DNA of 64,000 nucleotides from Jeotgalibaca porci (GTDB lineage: Bacteria; Bacillota; Bacilli; Lactobacillales; Aerococcaceae): contig NZ_CP049889.1 of assembly GCF_011299095.1 (NCBI RefSeq), positions 408,501-472,500 of the forward strand, given 5' to 3'. The notes beneath the pieces are model-generated. The model did not search any database. It had not been told where the DNA came from and saw only the letters and a program-made list of their open reading frames with translations. This document shows positions 18,797-26,998 of the stretch, piece after piece. Every line of letters begins with the position of its first letter. The stretch's first letter is position 1. A program made the translations under genes and the position numbers.

Positions 18797-19915
18797 CTAC
18801 CCTGCAAAATAAGCGAGGATGAGACCGCCGGCAATAACCGAAGCTATTTGGCCGGATACGTTGGCACCAATCGAATAGTTCAAAATAAAATTCTGCGGAT
18901 CTGCTTCGGTCGCCATCTTTTGGACGACCCGTGCAGACATCGGGAATGCTGAAATTCCGGCCGCTCCAATCATAGGATTTATTTTTTCTTTTCGGAATAC
19001 ATTCAACAATTTCGCAAATAAAACGCCACCAATGGTATCCATAATAAAGGCTACTAATCCGAAGGCAATAATCATCAAGGTTTGAATATTTAAAAATTGT
19101 TCTGCAGTCATTTTTACCGAGATGGTTAACCCCAGTAAAATTGAGACCAAATTGACCAGTTCATTTTGCGCTGTTTGGCTCAAGCGATTGAGAACACCAC
19201 ATTCACGTAATAGATTTCCGAACATCAAAAAGCCCACTAAAGGCAGTGAGGCTGGTGCAATAAATCCAGCTACAATCGTGACAATAATAGGGAATAAAAT
19301 GAGCGTCATCCGTGATACTTGCGATGCTTTATAAGGCATTCGTATTTTCCGTTCCGCCTCTGTTGTGACTAATTTAATAGCAAAGGGCTGAATAATCGGT
19401 ACTAGGGCCATATACGAATAAGCCGCAACAGTGATGGGACCTAGCAATTCAGGTGCCAGTGCAATTGCAACTAAGATAGAAGTTGGACCGTCTGCAGCAC
19501 CGATAATTCCAATGGACGCGGCGGCTTCAAGATCAAAGCCAAACAAAACGGCAAGAATGATGGTAAAAAAGATTCCAAATTGTGCGGCAGCTCCGAATAA
19601 AAACATAAAAGGATTTTGTAGGAGCGGGCCGAAATCAATCATAGCGCCTATTCCAATGAATATTAATAAGGGAAATAATTCCGTTTCGATCCCAAATTCA
19701 AATAAAACGTTTAAGGCACCCTTTACTTCGCTACCAGTTTGGGTAACCAAACCCGAATTGGGGAAATTTACTAAGATAGCACCCAATCCCATCGGAACCA
19801 AAAGTGTTGGTTCGTATTCTTTCTTAATGCCCAGATAGATTAAAATGAGGCCAATGATCATCATGACTAATTGTCCAGCAGTGACTGACAATATTCCTTG
19901 AACGATTGTATCCAC
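18797..19915 (-). CDS. oadB: Sodium-pumping decarboxylase beta subunit
   Basis: Membrane subunit that decarboxylates carboxybiotin and exports two sodium ions. The 372 aa are nearly all hydrophobic helices and carry GIIGAADGPTSILVA, containing the aspartate required in the Klebsiella enzyme, and GNLLRECGVLNRL. GTG start with GGGAGAGG upstream. Same family as beta subunits of methylmalonyl-CoA and glutaconyl-CoA decarboxylases; the alpha subunit next door decides for oxaloacetate. Confidence 0.94.
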   Translation of the reverse strand: MDTIVQGILSVTAGQLVMMIIGLILIYLGIKKEYEPTLLVPMGLGAILVNFPNSGLVTQTGSEVKGALNVLFEFGIETELFPLLIFIGIGAMIDFGPLLQNPFMFLFGAAAQFGIFFTIILAVLFGFDLEAAASIGIIGAADGPTSILVAIALAPELLGPITVAAYSYMALVPIIQPFAIKLVTTEAERKIRMPYKASQVSRMTLILFPIIVTIVAGFIAPASLPLVGFLMFGNLLRECGVLNRLSQTAQNELVNLVSILLGLTISVKMTAEQFLNIQTLMIIAFGLVAFIMDTIGGVLFAKLLNVFRKEKINPMIGAAGISAFPMSARVVQKMATEADPQNFILNYSIGANVSGQIASVIAGGLILAYFAG

Positions 19916-19944
19916 TTTTTTCCTCTCCCTCTGATATTTGGCAA

Positions 19945-20331
19945 TTAAGTGAGATAAACGATTGCTTCGCCAACATTAATGGTGCTGCCTTTAGTAGTAG
20001 AAATAGCAGTAATCGTACCACTGCGGGGAGCCACTATCTCATTTTCCATCTTCATGGCTTCCAGAACGGCTACGACTTGATTTTCGACTACCGATTCGCC
20101 CACACTCACTCGAATATCCAAGATATTCCCAGGCATCGGTGCTGTAATGGCTTCGCCATTTCCTTGGGCAACTGGTTCTACCGGCGGCGTTAGTGGTTTC
20201 GGATCTGCTTTTGGCAAGGGAGCAACTTTCGTAATTGGTTCATGTTGAGGAGTAGACGGCGTTTCAGTTAACTCTTCCATCTCGACCATATATTCTTTAT
20301 CATTTATATTTACTCGAAATTTTCTTAGCAT
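19945..20331 (-). CDS. Biotin carboxyl carrier protein of the decarboxylase
   Basis: Carries CO2 on biotin between OadA and OadB. The 128 aa have an N-terminal beta segment (1-20), a Pro/Thr/Ala-rich linker (about 22-57) and a C-terminal biotinyl domain with LEAMKMEN, lysine 94 being the biotin site. In many relatives this domain is fused to the alpha subunit; here it is a separate gene, as in enterococci and in gcdC-type systems. Confidence 0.92.
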   Translation of the reverse strand: MLRKFRVNINDKEYMVEMEELTETPSTPQHEPITKVAPLPKADPKPLTPPVEPVAQGNGEAITAPMPGNILDIRVSVGESVVENQVVAVLEAMKMENEIVAPRSGTITAISTTKGSTINVGEAIVYLT

Positions 20332-20352
20332 GATGACGTCCTTCTTTCTCTT

Positions 20353-20673
20353 TTAGTTTATTCTTTCAATACTCGTAATTTTGAAATGCGAATGAGGATT
20401 ATTACTTGCCGCAACAGCACCGACGATGGCGCTGACAATTTCTTTCTCCGTATCGATCCCTTCAATATGTTGGACACGGAAATGTTTCCCGCTATAATGC
20501 TCGCTGGCTATAACACCTGAAATCAGAGATACCAATTCTTTCTCCTCTTCCGTTACCGGTCGTGTAAAATCAACTCCTTTTTTTATTTTTTCAGTCTGTA
20601 CGAGCGACAAAACAGGTTCGATTTTCTGAACTTCTTCCTGATTTTTCCTTTTAAACCAGTCAAAAATACTCAC
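20353..20673 (-). CDS. Decarboxylase-associated protein with duplicated motif (106 aa)
   Basis: First gene of the operon. GTG at 20673 is chosen because AAAGGAGGG lies 7 nt upstream; a longer frame starting at 20754 runs through the promoter. After a basic start (MSIFDWFKRK) the protein has two similar units, EEEKELVSLISGVIAS...HFRVQHIEGI and EKEIVSAIVGAVAAS...HFKITSIERI. This unit resembles the C-terminal helix-strand seen in gamma/delta subunits of sodium-pumping decarboxylases. Soluble, no membrane helix. The role is inferred: scaffold or delta-like subunit. Confidence 0.68.
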   Translation of the reverse strand: MSIFDWFKRKNQEEVQKIEPVLSLVQTEKIKKGVDFTRPVTEEEKELVSLISGVIASEHYSGKHFRVQHIEGIDTEKEIVSAIVGAVAASNNPHSHFKITSIERIN

Positions 20674-20703
20674 TCTGCTCCCTCCTTTATCTACTAATTC
20701 AAC

Positions 20704-20727
20704 TTGTAAGCGCTTTACTTTATTATA
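20704..20727 (-). promoter_or_regulatory. Promoter and CcpA (cre)-like operator of the decarboxylase operon
   Basis: A perfect TATAAT lies at 20722-20727 on the minus strand; no good -35 at normal spacing was found. The palindromic stretch GTAAAGCGCTTACA (20705-20718) matches the cre consensus at 12 of 14 positions and covers the expected transcription start, a repressing position. Confidence 0.62.
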
Positions 20728-20772
20728 CTCTTTTACAGAAAATAATGTAGTCAATTTGGAATCTTATACATA

Positions 20773-20806
20773 AAAAGCCTGGAAGCAATGTCGCTTCCAG
20801 GCTTTT
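20773..20806 (-). terminator. Terminator after pnp
   Basis: AAAAGCCTGGAAGC pairs with GCTTCCAGGCTTTT around a short loop, with T-runs; it lies 13 nt beyond the pnp stop. Confidence 0.88.
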
Positions 20807-20818
20807 GTCTATCTATGA

Positions 20819-22924
20819 TTATTCTTGGTCTTCAAGTAACACTTTACGAGAAAGGTTAATACGACCTTGTCTATCGATTTCGATAACTTTCACTTTCACT
20901 TTATCGCCAAGTGCTAAGACATCTTCAACTTGCTTGATTCTTTCTTTAGCAATCTCAGAAATGTGAACAAGTCCGTCTTTACTTTTTGTTATTTCAATAA
21001 AGGCACCGAATTTCTCAATTCGTCTTACTGTTCCTTCGTAAACTTCGCCGACTTTAACTTCATGTGTCAATTCTTCAATGATTTCTTTTGCACGTTGAAT
21101 CATTGCTGCATCCGCAGAAGCGATGCTGACATTTCCATCTTGATCGATATCAATTTTAACACCAGTTTCTTCAATAATCTTATTGATAGTGTCTCCACCT
21201 TTACCAATAACAACTTTGATTTTATCTGGTTTGATTTGCATCATTTCAATCTTAGGTGCGTATGGTGATAATTCTGCACGTGGTTCAGCAATAACTGTTT
21301 CCAAGTGGTCTAGAATTTCGATACGGGCTTTCTTAGCTTGAATTAATGCTTCTTCTAGGATTTGATCAGTGATTCCGTCAATCTTGATATCCATTTGTAG
21401 TGCTGTAATTCCGTCGCGTGTACCCGCCACTTTAAAGTCCATGTCTCCCAGGTGGTCTTCCATACCTTGGATATCAGATAAGATTGTGTAATCATCTCCA
21501 TCTTTAACAAGTCCCATAGCGATTCCGGCTACTGGTGCTTTAATTGGAACACCTGCATCCATCAATGCCAATGTACCTGCACAGATACTTGCTTGTGAGG
21601 ATGAACCGTTTGATTCTAAAACATCCGCAACAAGACGAATTGTGTATGGGAAGTCTTCTACACTTGGAATAACTTCTTTCAATGCACGTTCACCTAGAGC
21701 TCCGTGTCCGATTTCACGACGGCTTGCAGATCCTGCGCGTCCTGTACTACCTACTGAGTATTGTGGGAAGTTGTAATGGTGAATGAAACGTTTGCTCTCT
21801 TCAACACCTAGGCCGTCCAAGATTTGGTGCTCGCCCAGCGGTGCCAAAGTTGCGGCAGAGATTGCTTGTGTTTGTCCACGCGTAAACATACCTGAACCAT
21901 GAACACGTGGCAATAAGCCAACTTCTGAATCAAGGCTACGGATTTCATCCAACTGACGGAAGTCAGGACGGATTTTGTCTACTGTAATCAAACGACGTAC
22001 TTGTTCTTTTTCAATTTCGTCTGAAATTTGTGTAATATCTTTGATAATATCTACAAAATTTTCAGCTTCCATATATTTTTCAGTGAAGTAATCGATAATT
22101 TCAGCTTTAACTGCATCGATATTTTCGTAACGTTCTAATTTATCTTTCGTTAGAATCGCATCTTTCATTTTTGCACTGAAGTTTTCGTTCGCTTCAGCTT
22201 CAAGTTCTGAATCGTGTGCTAATAATTTAACGGCCATCTTTTCTTTACCGATTTCAGCTACGATCATTTCTTGGAATTCACAAAGTTCTTTAACATTTTT
22301 GTGTCCGAATAATAGTGCTGCTAACATGTCTGCTTCGCCAACAACTTTAGCACTACTTTCAACCATGTTGATAGCTTCTTTCGTACCAGCTACTGTTAAT
22401 TCAATGTCTGATTCTTCCATTTGTGCCGGTGTTGGGTTAAGAATTAATTCTCCGTTTACACGACCCACGTTTACACCTGCAATTGGTCCGCTGAATGGAA
22501 TGTCCGAAATAGACAATGCCAATGAGGAACCGAACATTGCTGCCATTTCTGGCGTACAGTCTTGTTCTACAGACAAGATTGTGTTTGTAATTTGTACTTC
22601 GTTACGGAAACCTTCCGCAAACATTGGACGAATTGGGCGGTCAATCATACGTGCTGTTAATGTCGCGTGCTCGCTCGGACGACCTTCACGTTTAATAAAG
22701 CCACCAGGGATTTTACCCACTGCGTACATTTTTTCTTCATAATTCACTGTTAATGGGAAAAAGTTTGTATCTTTTGGTTCTTTACTTCCAACCGCTGCAG
22801 TTAATACAACTGTATCACCGTAGCGTACTAGAACCGCACCATTTGCTTGTTTGGCTACTTGGCCAATTTCCACTTGTAATGGACGGCCTGCCCATTCCAT
22901 TTGGAATACTTTCTTTTCTGTCAT
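20819..22924 (-). CDS. pnp: Polyribonucleotide nucleotidyltransferase (PNPase)
   Basis: Phosphorolytic 3'-5' exoribonuclease of the RNA decay machinery. The 701 aa hold two RNase PH domains (about 10-230 and 310-540) with [31 protein letters not shown] and [18 protein letters not shown], then a KH domain ([18 protein letters not shown]) and an S1 domain ([20 protein letters not shown]). Downstream of rpsO but separated by a terminator and a structured leader. Confidence 0.97.
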   Translation of the reverse strand: MTEKKVFQMEWAGRPLQVEIGQVAKQANGAVLVRYGDTVVLTAAVGSKEPKDTNFFPLTVNYEEKMYAVGKIPGGFIKREGRPSEHATLTARMIDRPIRPMFAEGFRNEVQITNTILSVEQDCTPEMAAMFGSSLALSISDIPFSGPIAGVNVGRVNGELILNPTPAQMEESDIELTVAGTKEAINMVESSAKVVGEADMLAALLFGHKNVKELCEFQEMIVAEIGKEKMAVKLLAHDSELEAEANENFSAKMKDAILTKDKLERYENIDAVKAEIIDYFTEKYMEAENFVDIIKDITQISDEIEKEQVRRLITVDKIRPDFRQLDEIRSLDSEVGLLPRVHGSGMFTRGQTQAISAATLAPLGEHQILDGLGVEESKRFIHHYNFPQYSVGSTGRAGSASRREIGHGALGERALKEVIPSVEDFPYTIRLVADVLESNGSSSQASICAGTLALMDAGVPIKAPVAGIAMGLVKDGDDYTILSDIQGMEDHLGDMDFKVAGTRDGITALQMDIKIDGITDQILEEALIQAKKARIEILDHLETVIAEPRAELSPYAPKIEMMQIKPDKIKVVIGKGGDTINKIIEETGVKIDIDQDGNVSIASADAAMIQRAKEIIEELTHEVKVGEVYEGTVRRIEKFGAFIEITKSKDGLVHISEIAKERIKQVEDVLALGDKVKVKVIEIDRQGRINLSRKVLLEDQE

Positions 22925-22970
22925 GCGTATAATCCCCTTTTAGTTTACTTTCCTAATTGCTGACTACTTA

Positions 22971-23010
22971 ACAAACGTCAAAGCTTCATGTGCAAAGCTC
23001 TCACGTTTGT
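22971..23010 (-). promoter_or_regulatory. Stem-loop in the pnp 5' leader
   Basis: ACAAACGT pairs with ACGTTTGT and, inside, AAGCT with AGCTT, in the 5' untranslated region 47-86 nt upstream of the pnp start. In E. coli a leader hairpin cut by RNase III is the basis of PNPase autoregulation; a similar role here is a guess. Confidence 0.5.
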
Positions 23011-23228
23011 AAAGTAGTGCCAAGCATAGGAAGTCATAATCTATTATAGCTTAAACAATGTTGTTTTACACGAAAAATTATCTTTCCTTAAAAAAGTCTC
23101 CACAACTCTTTTCGGATAGGCTGGCTTTGTACAGACTATCACTAAAAGTCTGTATAAACTTCTCAGCGGAAATATTTTTTATATAAAAAAATGGAACCTC
23201 ATATGAGATTCCATTTCAATAGTTATGA
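23011..23228. other. Rest of the rpsO-pnp intergenic region
   Basis: Together with the pnp leader this makes a gap of about 300 bases. No ORF with a ribosome site. It contains the rpsO terminator (23191-23214) and a second hairpin, GTACAGACT...AGTCTGTAT (about 23127-23155). Confidence 0.5.
23191..23214 (-). terminator. Terminator after rpsO
   Basis: ATGGAACCTCAT pairs with ATGAGATTCCAT, followed on the minus strand by TTTTTTTAT. Confidence 0.82.
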
Positions 23229-23498
23229 TTAACGACGTAGACCTAAACGTTGGATTAGTTCGCGGTAGCGAGGAACGTCTTTGTTACGCAAGTATGCTAA
23301 CAAGTTACGACGGTGTCCAACTTTTTTCATCAAACCACGGTATGAGTGGTGGTCTTTCTTGTGCGTACGTGCATGTTCGTTCAAGTGATTGATTTCTTCA
23401 GTTAGTACAGCGATTTGTACTTCTGGGGAACCAGTATCTCCTTCGTGAATAGCGTATGCTTTGATGATTTCGTTTTTACGTTCTTTTGAAATTGCCAT
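23229..23498 (-). CDS. rpsO: 30S ribosomal protein S15
   Basis: Binds 16S rRNA in the platform of the 30S subunit. The 89 aa start [20 protein letters not shown] and include [20 protein letters not shown] and [24 protein letters not shown] 23498 has GAGGTGAAAAGA directly upstream; an in-frame extension to 23561 has no family support. Confidence 0.97.
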   Translation of the reverse strand: MAISKERKNEIIKAYAIHEGDTGSPEVQIAVLTEEINHLNEHARTHKKDHHSYRGLMKKVGHRRNLLAYLRNKDVPRYRELIQRLGLRR

Positions 23499-23622
23499 TC
23501 TTTTCACCTCTTCTATAGTAGTCCTTATTCTGAGTAAAGCGTTGGTGATTCGCAGAACCAAGAAAAAGGTATGTCATTTAGACTTAAGTTATATTACCTT
23601 AACTTTTTAAGAATTGCAAGCA

Positions 23623-25611
23623 TTATAATCCTTTATATTCAGATTTTAACTCCAAGATAATGTCACGTAGTTCCCCGGCTTTTTCAAAGTTCAATTCCTT
23701 GGCCGCTTGACGCATTTCCATATCAATCTGATCAAGAAGCTCACGTCTTTGTTCACGGTTCATCGCTTTAAAGATTTCATACGTGCTGCCTGTTTCAGGA
23801 ACATTTTCCGGCGTATGCGATATAGCAATTAACCCCCGTACTTCTTTAATAATTGTCGTTGGTGTGATGCCGTGTTCCTTATTATAGGCTTCTTGAATAC
23901 TACGACGGCGGCTCGTTTCGTCAATCGCTTTCTGCATGGAGTCCGTTATCCGTTCAGCATACATAATAACGCGTCCCTGCTCATTACGTGCGGCACGTCC
24001 GATTGTCTGAATCAAGGCACGTTCGCTTCGCAAGAATCCTTCCTTATCTGCATCCAATATGGCAACCAGAGAAACTTCAGGCACATCCAGCCCTTCCCGC
24101 AGCAAGTTGATTCCGATTAAAACATCAAATTCTCCAAGACGCAGGTCACGGATTATTTCAGTCCGTTCCAAGGTCTTAATATCACTGTGCAAGTATTTTA
24201 CTTTGATACCGACCTCTTTTAGATACTCAGATAAATCTTCCGACATTTTCTTCGTCAGTGTCGTTATAAAGACCCGTTCATTTCTTTCAGAACGTATATT
24301 AATTTCACTGATTAAATCGTCAATCTGCCCTTTAATAGAGCGTATTTCGATAATCGGATCCAACAAACCAGTTGGTCGAATAATTTGTTGCGCAATATGA
24401 TCGGTTCTTTCATATTCATAAGGCCCCGGCGTTGCGGAAATATAAATAATTTGATTTACATGGCCTTCAAACTCTTCTAGACGGAGCGGTCGGTTGTCCA
24501 ATGCAGACGGTAACCGGAAGCCGTGATCGATTAATTGTTGTTTACGTGCCTTATCACCGTTATACATCCCGCGAATTTGGGGCATCGTCATATGTGACTC
24601 ATCCACTACAATTAAAAAGTCATCGGGGAAAAAATCTAACAACGTGTATGGGGCTTCTCCGGGCTTACGACCATCCATATGACGTGAATAGTTCTCAATC
24701 CCGTTACAGTAACCCATTTCCATTAACATTTCCAAATCATAATTCGTCCGTTGTTCTAAACGTTGCGCTTCCAACAAGCGGTTATCCGCTCTCAATTCCG
24801 CTAGCCTTACTTTCAATTCTGCACGAATCGATTCAACAGCGGTTAAGGTCTGCTCCTCATTCGCCACAAAGTGTGTCGCAGGGAAAATTGGGAAATGATC
24901 CACATCGTTTTTAATTTCACCGGTTAATACATCAATTTCACGGATGCGTTCAATTTCATCACCGAAAAATTCGACCCGAATAGCTTCACTGTCACGGGAT
25001 GCCAAGAAGATTTCGACAACATCACCGCGCACGCGGAAACGACCGCGTTGAAAATCAATATCGTTTCGTTCAAACTGCATATCGACAAGACTTCTTAATA
25101 ATTCATTTCGTTCCATCGTCATACCTTTACGCAAAGACAAGACATGATCACGGTAATCGAGCGGGTTTACCAACCCATAAATACACGAAACGGATGCAAC
25201 CACAATCACATCCCTTCGTTCAATTAACGAACTGGTTGCGGAGTGGCGCAATTTATCAATCTCATCGTTGACGCTTGCTTCTTTTTCGATAAATGTGTCA
25301 CTGGAAGGAACATATGCTTCCGGTTGATAGTAGTCATAGTAACTGACAAAGTATTCGACCGCATTATCAGGAAAAAATTCTTTTAACTCACTGTATAGCT
25401 GGCCTGCTAATGTTTTGTTGTGGGCCAACACGAGTGTCGGTTTATTCACTTCCTGAATGACATTTGCAACTGTAAATGTTTTACCTGTACCTGTTGCACC
25501 GAGCAGGATTTGTTCTTTGGTATTGGACTCCAAACCTTCCACTAATTGCTTGATGGCAGTTGGTTGGTCCCCGCTTGGTGTGTACTGGGATTCGATTTTA
25601 AATTGATTCAT
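23623..25611 (-). CDS. uvrB: Excinuclease ABC subunit B
   Basis: DNA-damage verification helicase of nucleotide excision repair. The 662 aa show Walker [11 protein letters not shown], the damage-probing hairpin region [29 protein letters not shown], the helicase motifs [35 protein letters not shown] (in parts) and a C-terminal UVR domain for UvrC/UvrA contact. uvrA is not adjacent. A LexA-like box lies in its promoter. Confidence 0.97.
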   Translation of the reverse strand: MNQFKIESQYTPSGDQPTAIKQLVEGLESNTKEQILLGATGTGKTFTVANVIQEVNKPTLVLAHNKTLAGQLYSELKEFFPDNAVEYFVSYYDYYQPEAYVPSSDTFIEKEASVNDEIDKLRHSATSSLIERRDVIVVASVSCIYGLVNPLDYRDHVLSLRKGMTMERNELLRSLVDMQFERNDIDFQRGRFRVRGDVVEIFLASRDSEAIRVEFFGDEIERIREIDVLTGEIKNDVDHFPIFPATHFVANEEQTLTAVESIRAELKVRLAELRADNRLLEAQRLEQRTNYDLEMLMEMGYCNGIENYSRHMDGRKPGEAPYTLLDFFPDDFLIVVDESHMTMPQIRGMYNGDKARKQQLIDHGFRLPSALDNRPLRLEEFEGHVNQIIYISATPGPYEYERTDHIAQQIIRPTGLLDPIIEIRSIKGQIDDLISEINIRSERNERVFITTLTKKMSEDLSEYLKEVGIKVKYLHSDIKTLERTEIIRDLRLGEFDVLIGINLLREGLDVPEVSLVAILDADKEGFLRSERALIQTIGRAARNEQGRVIMYAERITDSMQKAIDETSRRRSIQEAYNKEHGITPTTIIKEVRGLIAISHTPENVPETGSTYEIFKAMNREQRRELLDQIDMEMRQAAKELNFEKAGELRDIILELKSEYKGL

Positions 25612-25658
25612 ATTTTATAATTCTCCTCATAAAGAAAACCATTGTATCTGCTTCATTC

Positions 25659-25687
25659 ATTTTACCACCAGAACATCCATTCGCCAA
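25659..25687 (-). promoter_or_regulatory. uvrB promoter with LexA-like box
   Basis: On the minus strand TTGGCG (25682-25687), 17 bases, TAAAAT (25659-25664). The spacer begins with CGAATGGATGTTCT (25670-25683), matching 8 of the 10 fixed positions of CGAAC-N4-GTTCG. uvrB is an SOS gene in Bacillus, so the site makes sense. Confidence 0.58.
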
Positions 25688-25732
25688 CTTTTCATGCTTA
25701 ATGAAGACAATTTTTCATATTTTCAGTTTTTA

Positions 25733-25761
25733 TTGCATTAATACTTAAATTTCGGTATAAT
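25733..25761 (+). promoter_or_regulatory. rpsT promoter
   Basis: TTGCAT (25733-25738), 17 bases, TATAAT (25756-25761), 60 bases before the start codon, leaving a leader of about 50 nt. Confidence 0.82.
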
Positions 25762-25820
25762 AGCGGGTGTTGGCAACAATTGTCTGACTAAGCAGAAATA
25801 CCGAAAGAGGGGTGAACCCA

Positions 25821-26075
25821 ATGCCAAATATCGAATCAGCTATCAAACGCGTTCGCACAAGCGAAAAAGCAAACGTTTTGAATAACACTCAAAAGAGCGC
25901 TATGCGTACAGCTATCAAAAAATACGAAACAGCTCTAGCTGAAGGTGCAGATAACAGCGAGGCTCTATTGCAAGATGCAATTAAAGCAATCGACTCTGTA
26001 GCTTCTAAAGGACTTATCCATGCAAACAAAGCAGCTCGTGATAAATCACGTCTAGCTAAAAAAATGAGCAAATAA
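25821..26075 (+). CDS. rpsT: 30S ribosomal protein S20
   Basis: Binds the 5' domain of 16S rRNA. The 84 aa begin [17 protein letters not shown] and have the typical [18 protein letters not shown] and [21 protein letters not shown] stretches. The ATG at 25821 follows GAGGGGTGAA; an in-frame start 9 bases earlier overlaps that site. Transcribed away from uvrB and convergent with holA, as in many Firmicutes. Confidence 0.97.
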   Translation: MPNIESAIKRVRTSEKANVLNNTQKSAMRTAIKKYETALAEGADNSEALLQDAIKAIDSVASKGLIHANKAARDKSRLAKKMSK

Positions 26076-26087
26076 TTTTTAATAGAG

Positions 26088-26121
26088 AAGAGGCCATTGG
26101 AAATCCAATGGCCTCTTTTTT
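26088..26121 (+). terminator. Terminator after rpsT
   Basis: AGAGGCCATTGG pairs perfectly with CCAATGGCCTCT around AAAT, followed by TTTTTT. Confidence 0.92.
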
Positions 26122-26177
26122 GTGATGGGTTCTTCCTTTTTTGTCGTGACCATTTTTTAAGTTATCCGATATGAGAC

Positions 26178-26354
26178 GGAAATGCCCTGCGGTCCGCGGG
26201 GGTGCTTTTGTGGAGCCGTGGGACCGCCCGGAGCCTGTAGTCTCCGAGCTTGCAAGCTTCAAACCCACCGTACACGCTGAAGCGCGAACGGTGGGTAATT
26301 CACATCGCATCCTTGCTACGGCCACAAGCACCCCGCTGCCCTCCTGCCATTTCC
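26178..26354. repeat. Large GC-rich nested palindrome, possible structured RNA or MITE
   Basis: The outer arms 26178-26219 and 26318-26354 pair imperfectly: GGAAATG with CATTTCC, GCGGGG with CCCCGC, and TGCTT..TGTGG with CCACAAGCA. Inside are a GGAG...CTCC hairpin (26230-26245), a perfect 12-base palindrome AGCTTGCAAGCT (26247-26258), and ACCCACCGT/ACGGTGGGT (26263-26271 and 26288-26296) enclosing CGCT/AGCG. The whole would fold into a multi-branched structure on either strand. Confidence 0.6.
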
Positions 26355-26483
26355 AACAAAGAAGCTTCTGGTTTAAATGGCTTGGTTTTTATCAAGAAAG
26401 AGAAGAATGAGACTTTTTCTCCTCTAGATTTTCGCAGTATACTAGAGCCAGAAAAGACAAGCTAGAAACCGTAAGGAGGGCAC

Positions 26484-26591
26484 ATGAGCGCCTTGCTTGC
26501 CAAGCATTTGGTGCCTGTCCGCCCAAACCGAACGGTCAAACGGAAGCATCCCGTTAATAAGTTCAGATTGTCGTACCATTACACGTATTAG
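26484..26591 (+). CDS. Possible 35-aa basic peptide
   Basis: ATG at 26484 follows a perfect AAGGAGG with a 4-base gap. The 35-codon frame encodes a strongly basic peptide (many Arg, Lys and His, no acidic residue), starting MSALLAKHLVPVRPNRTVKR. A TATACT box lies 52-57 bases upstream with no clear -35. No family recognised. The ribosome site argues for translation, but a chance frame in a structured region cannot be excluded. Confidence 0.3.
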   Translation: MSALLAKHLVPVRPNRTVKRKHPVNKFRLSYHYTY

Positions 26592-26777
26592 GTTAAGAGA
26601 ACCGTGATTTTATGGTTGCCTTGTTTTATCATGCCTTTTTTTGTAAAAAACAAAAAAGACCGGAGAAACAGAGCTTATTTGTCAATCCTCTTAAGTTAAT
26701 GACAATGGATCCGACATCCACTTTGTAATGGTTGTTGCTGCTTTAGCAGCTTACAAACATGATACACTTGGACTTCG

Positions 26778-26998
26778 GCCCACAGTGCTCCTGAAATAAT
26801 GCACGGATAGTCTTCGCCCATCCTGTGCTTATTTGCTCCAGTGATACGCGGCTTAACGCCTTTTTTCACAATCTATCTAAACCTGTTCAAAAAAGCAGCC
26901 GCAGCATCACTTCACAAATAATGCTCTGACGGCTCAACGCCGTCTTCCGCTTATTTGCTCCAGTGATACGCGGCTTAACGCTTTTTTTCACACTCTAT
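26778..26998. repeat. Two tandem copies of a palindromic terminator-like repeat
   Basis: The 50-base segments 26827-26876 and 26949-26998 are identical at 48 positions, with a period of 122 bases. Each is the right arm of a longer imperfect hairpin whose left arms lie near 26778-26805 and 26896-26922 (GCCGCAGCATCACTTCAC... against ...CAGTGATACGCGGC). Read on the minus strand after holA, the nearer copy ends in TGCTTTTTTG and would serve as the holA terminator. The V-ATPase terminator at 2785-2838 carries a related 3' arm. Confidence 0.72.

Larger units (their letters stand above)
26122..26994. other. Gene-poor 0.87 kb region between rpsT and holA
   Basis: No gene of a known family is visible on either strand. 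Compared with its surroundings the first 230 bases are clearly richer in GC. It holds a large nested palindrome (26178-26354), a possible 35-codon ORF (26484-26591), a small GCTGCTTTAGCAGC hairpin near 26740 and two tandem palindromic repeats (26778-26998). Possible explanations are a structured RNA, a decayed mobile element or an intergenic repeat cluster. Confidence 0.6.

Noticed and set aside
20674-20754. Upstream in-frame start for the 106-aa decarboxylase-associated protein
   Set aside because: It would begin upstream of the -10 TATAAT and cre-like site; the GTG at 20673 has AAAGGAGGG at good spacing.
26056-26331. 91-codon minus-strand frame through the GC-rich palindrome
   Set aside because: It runs through the rpsT terminator and both palindrome arms, has no ribosome site, and its composition follows the repeat.
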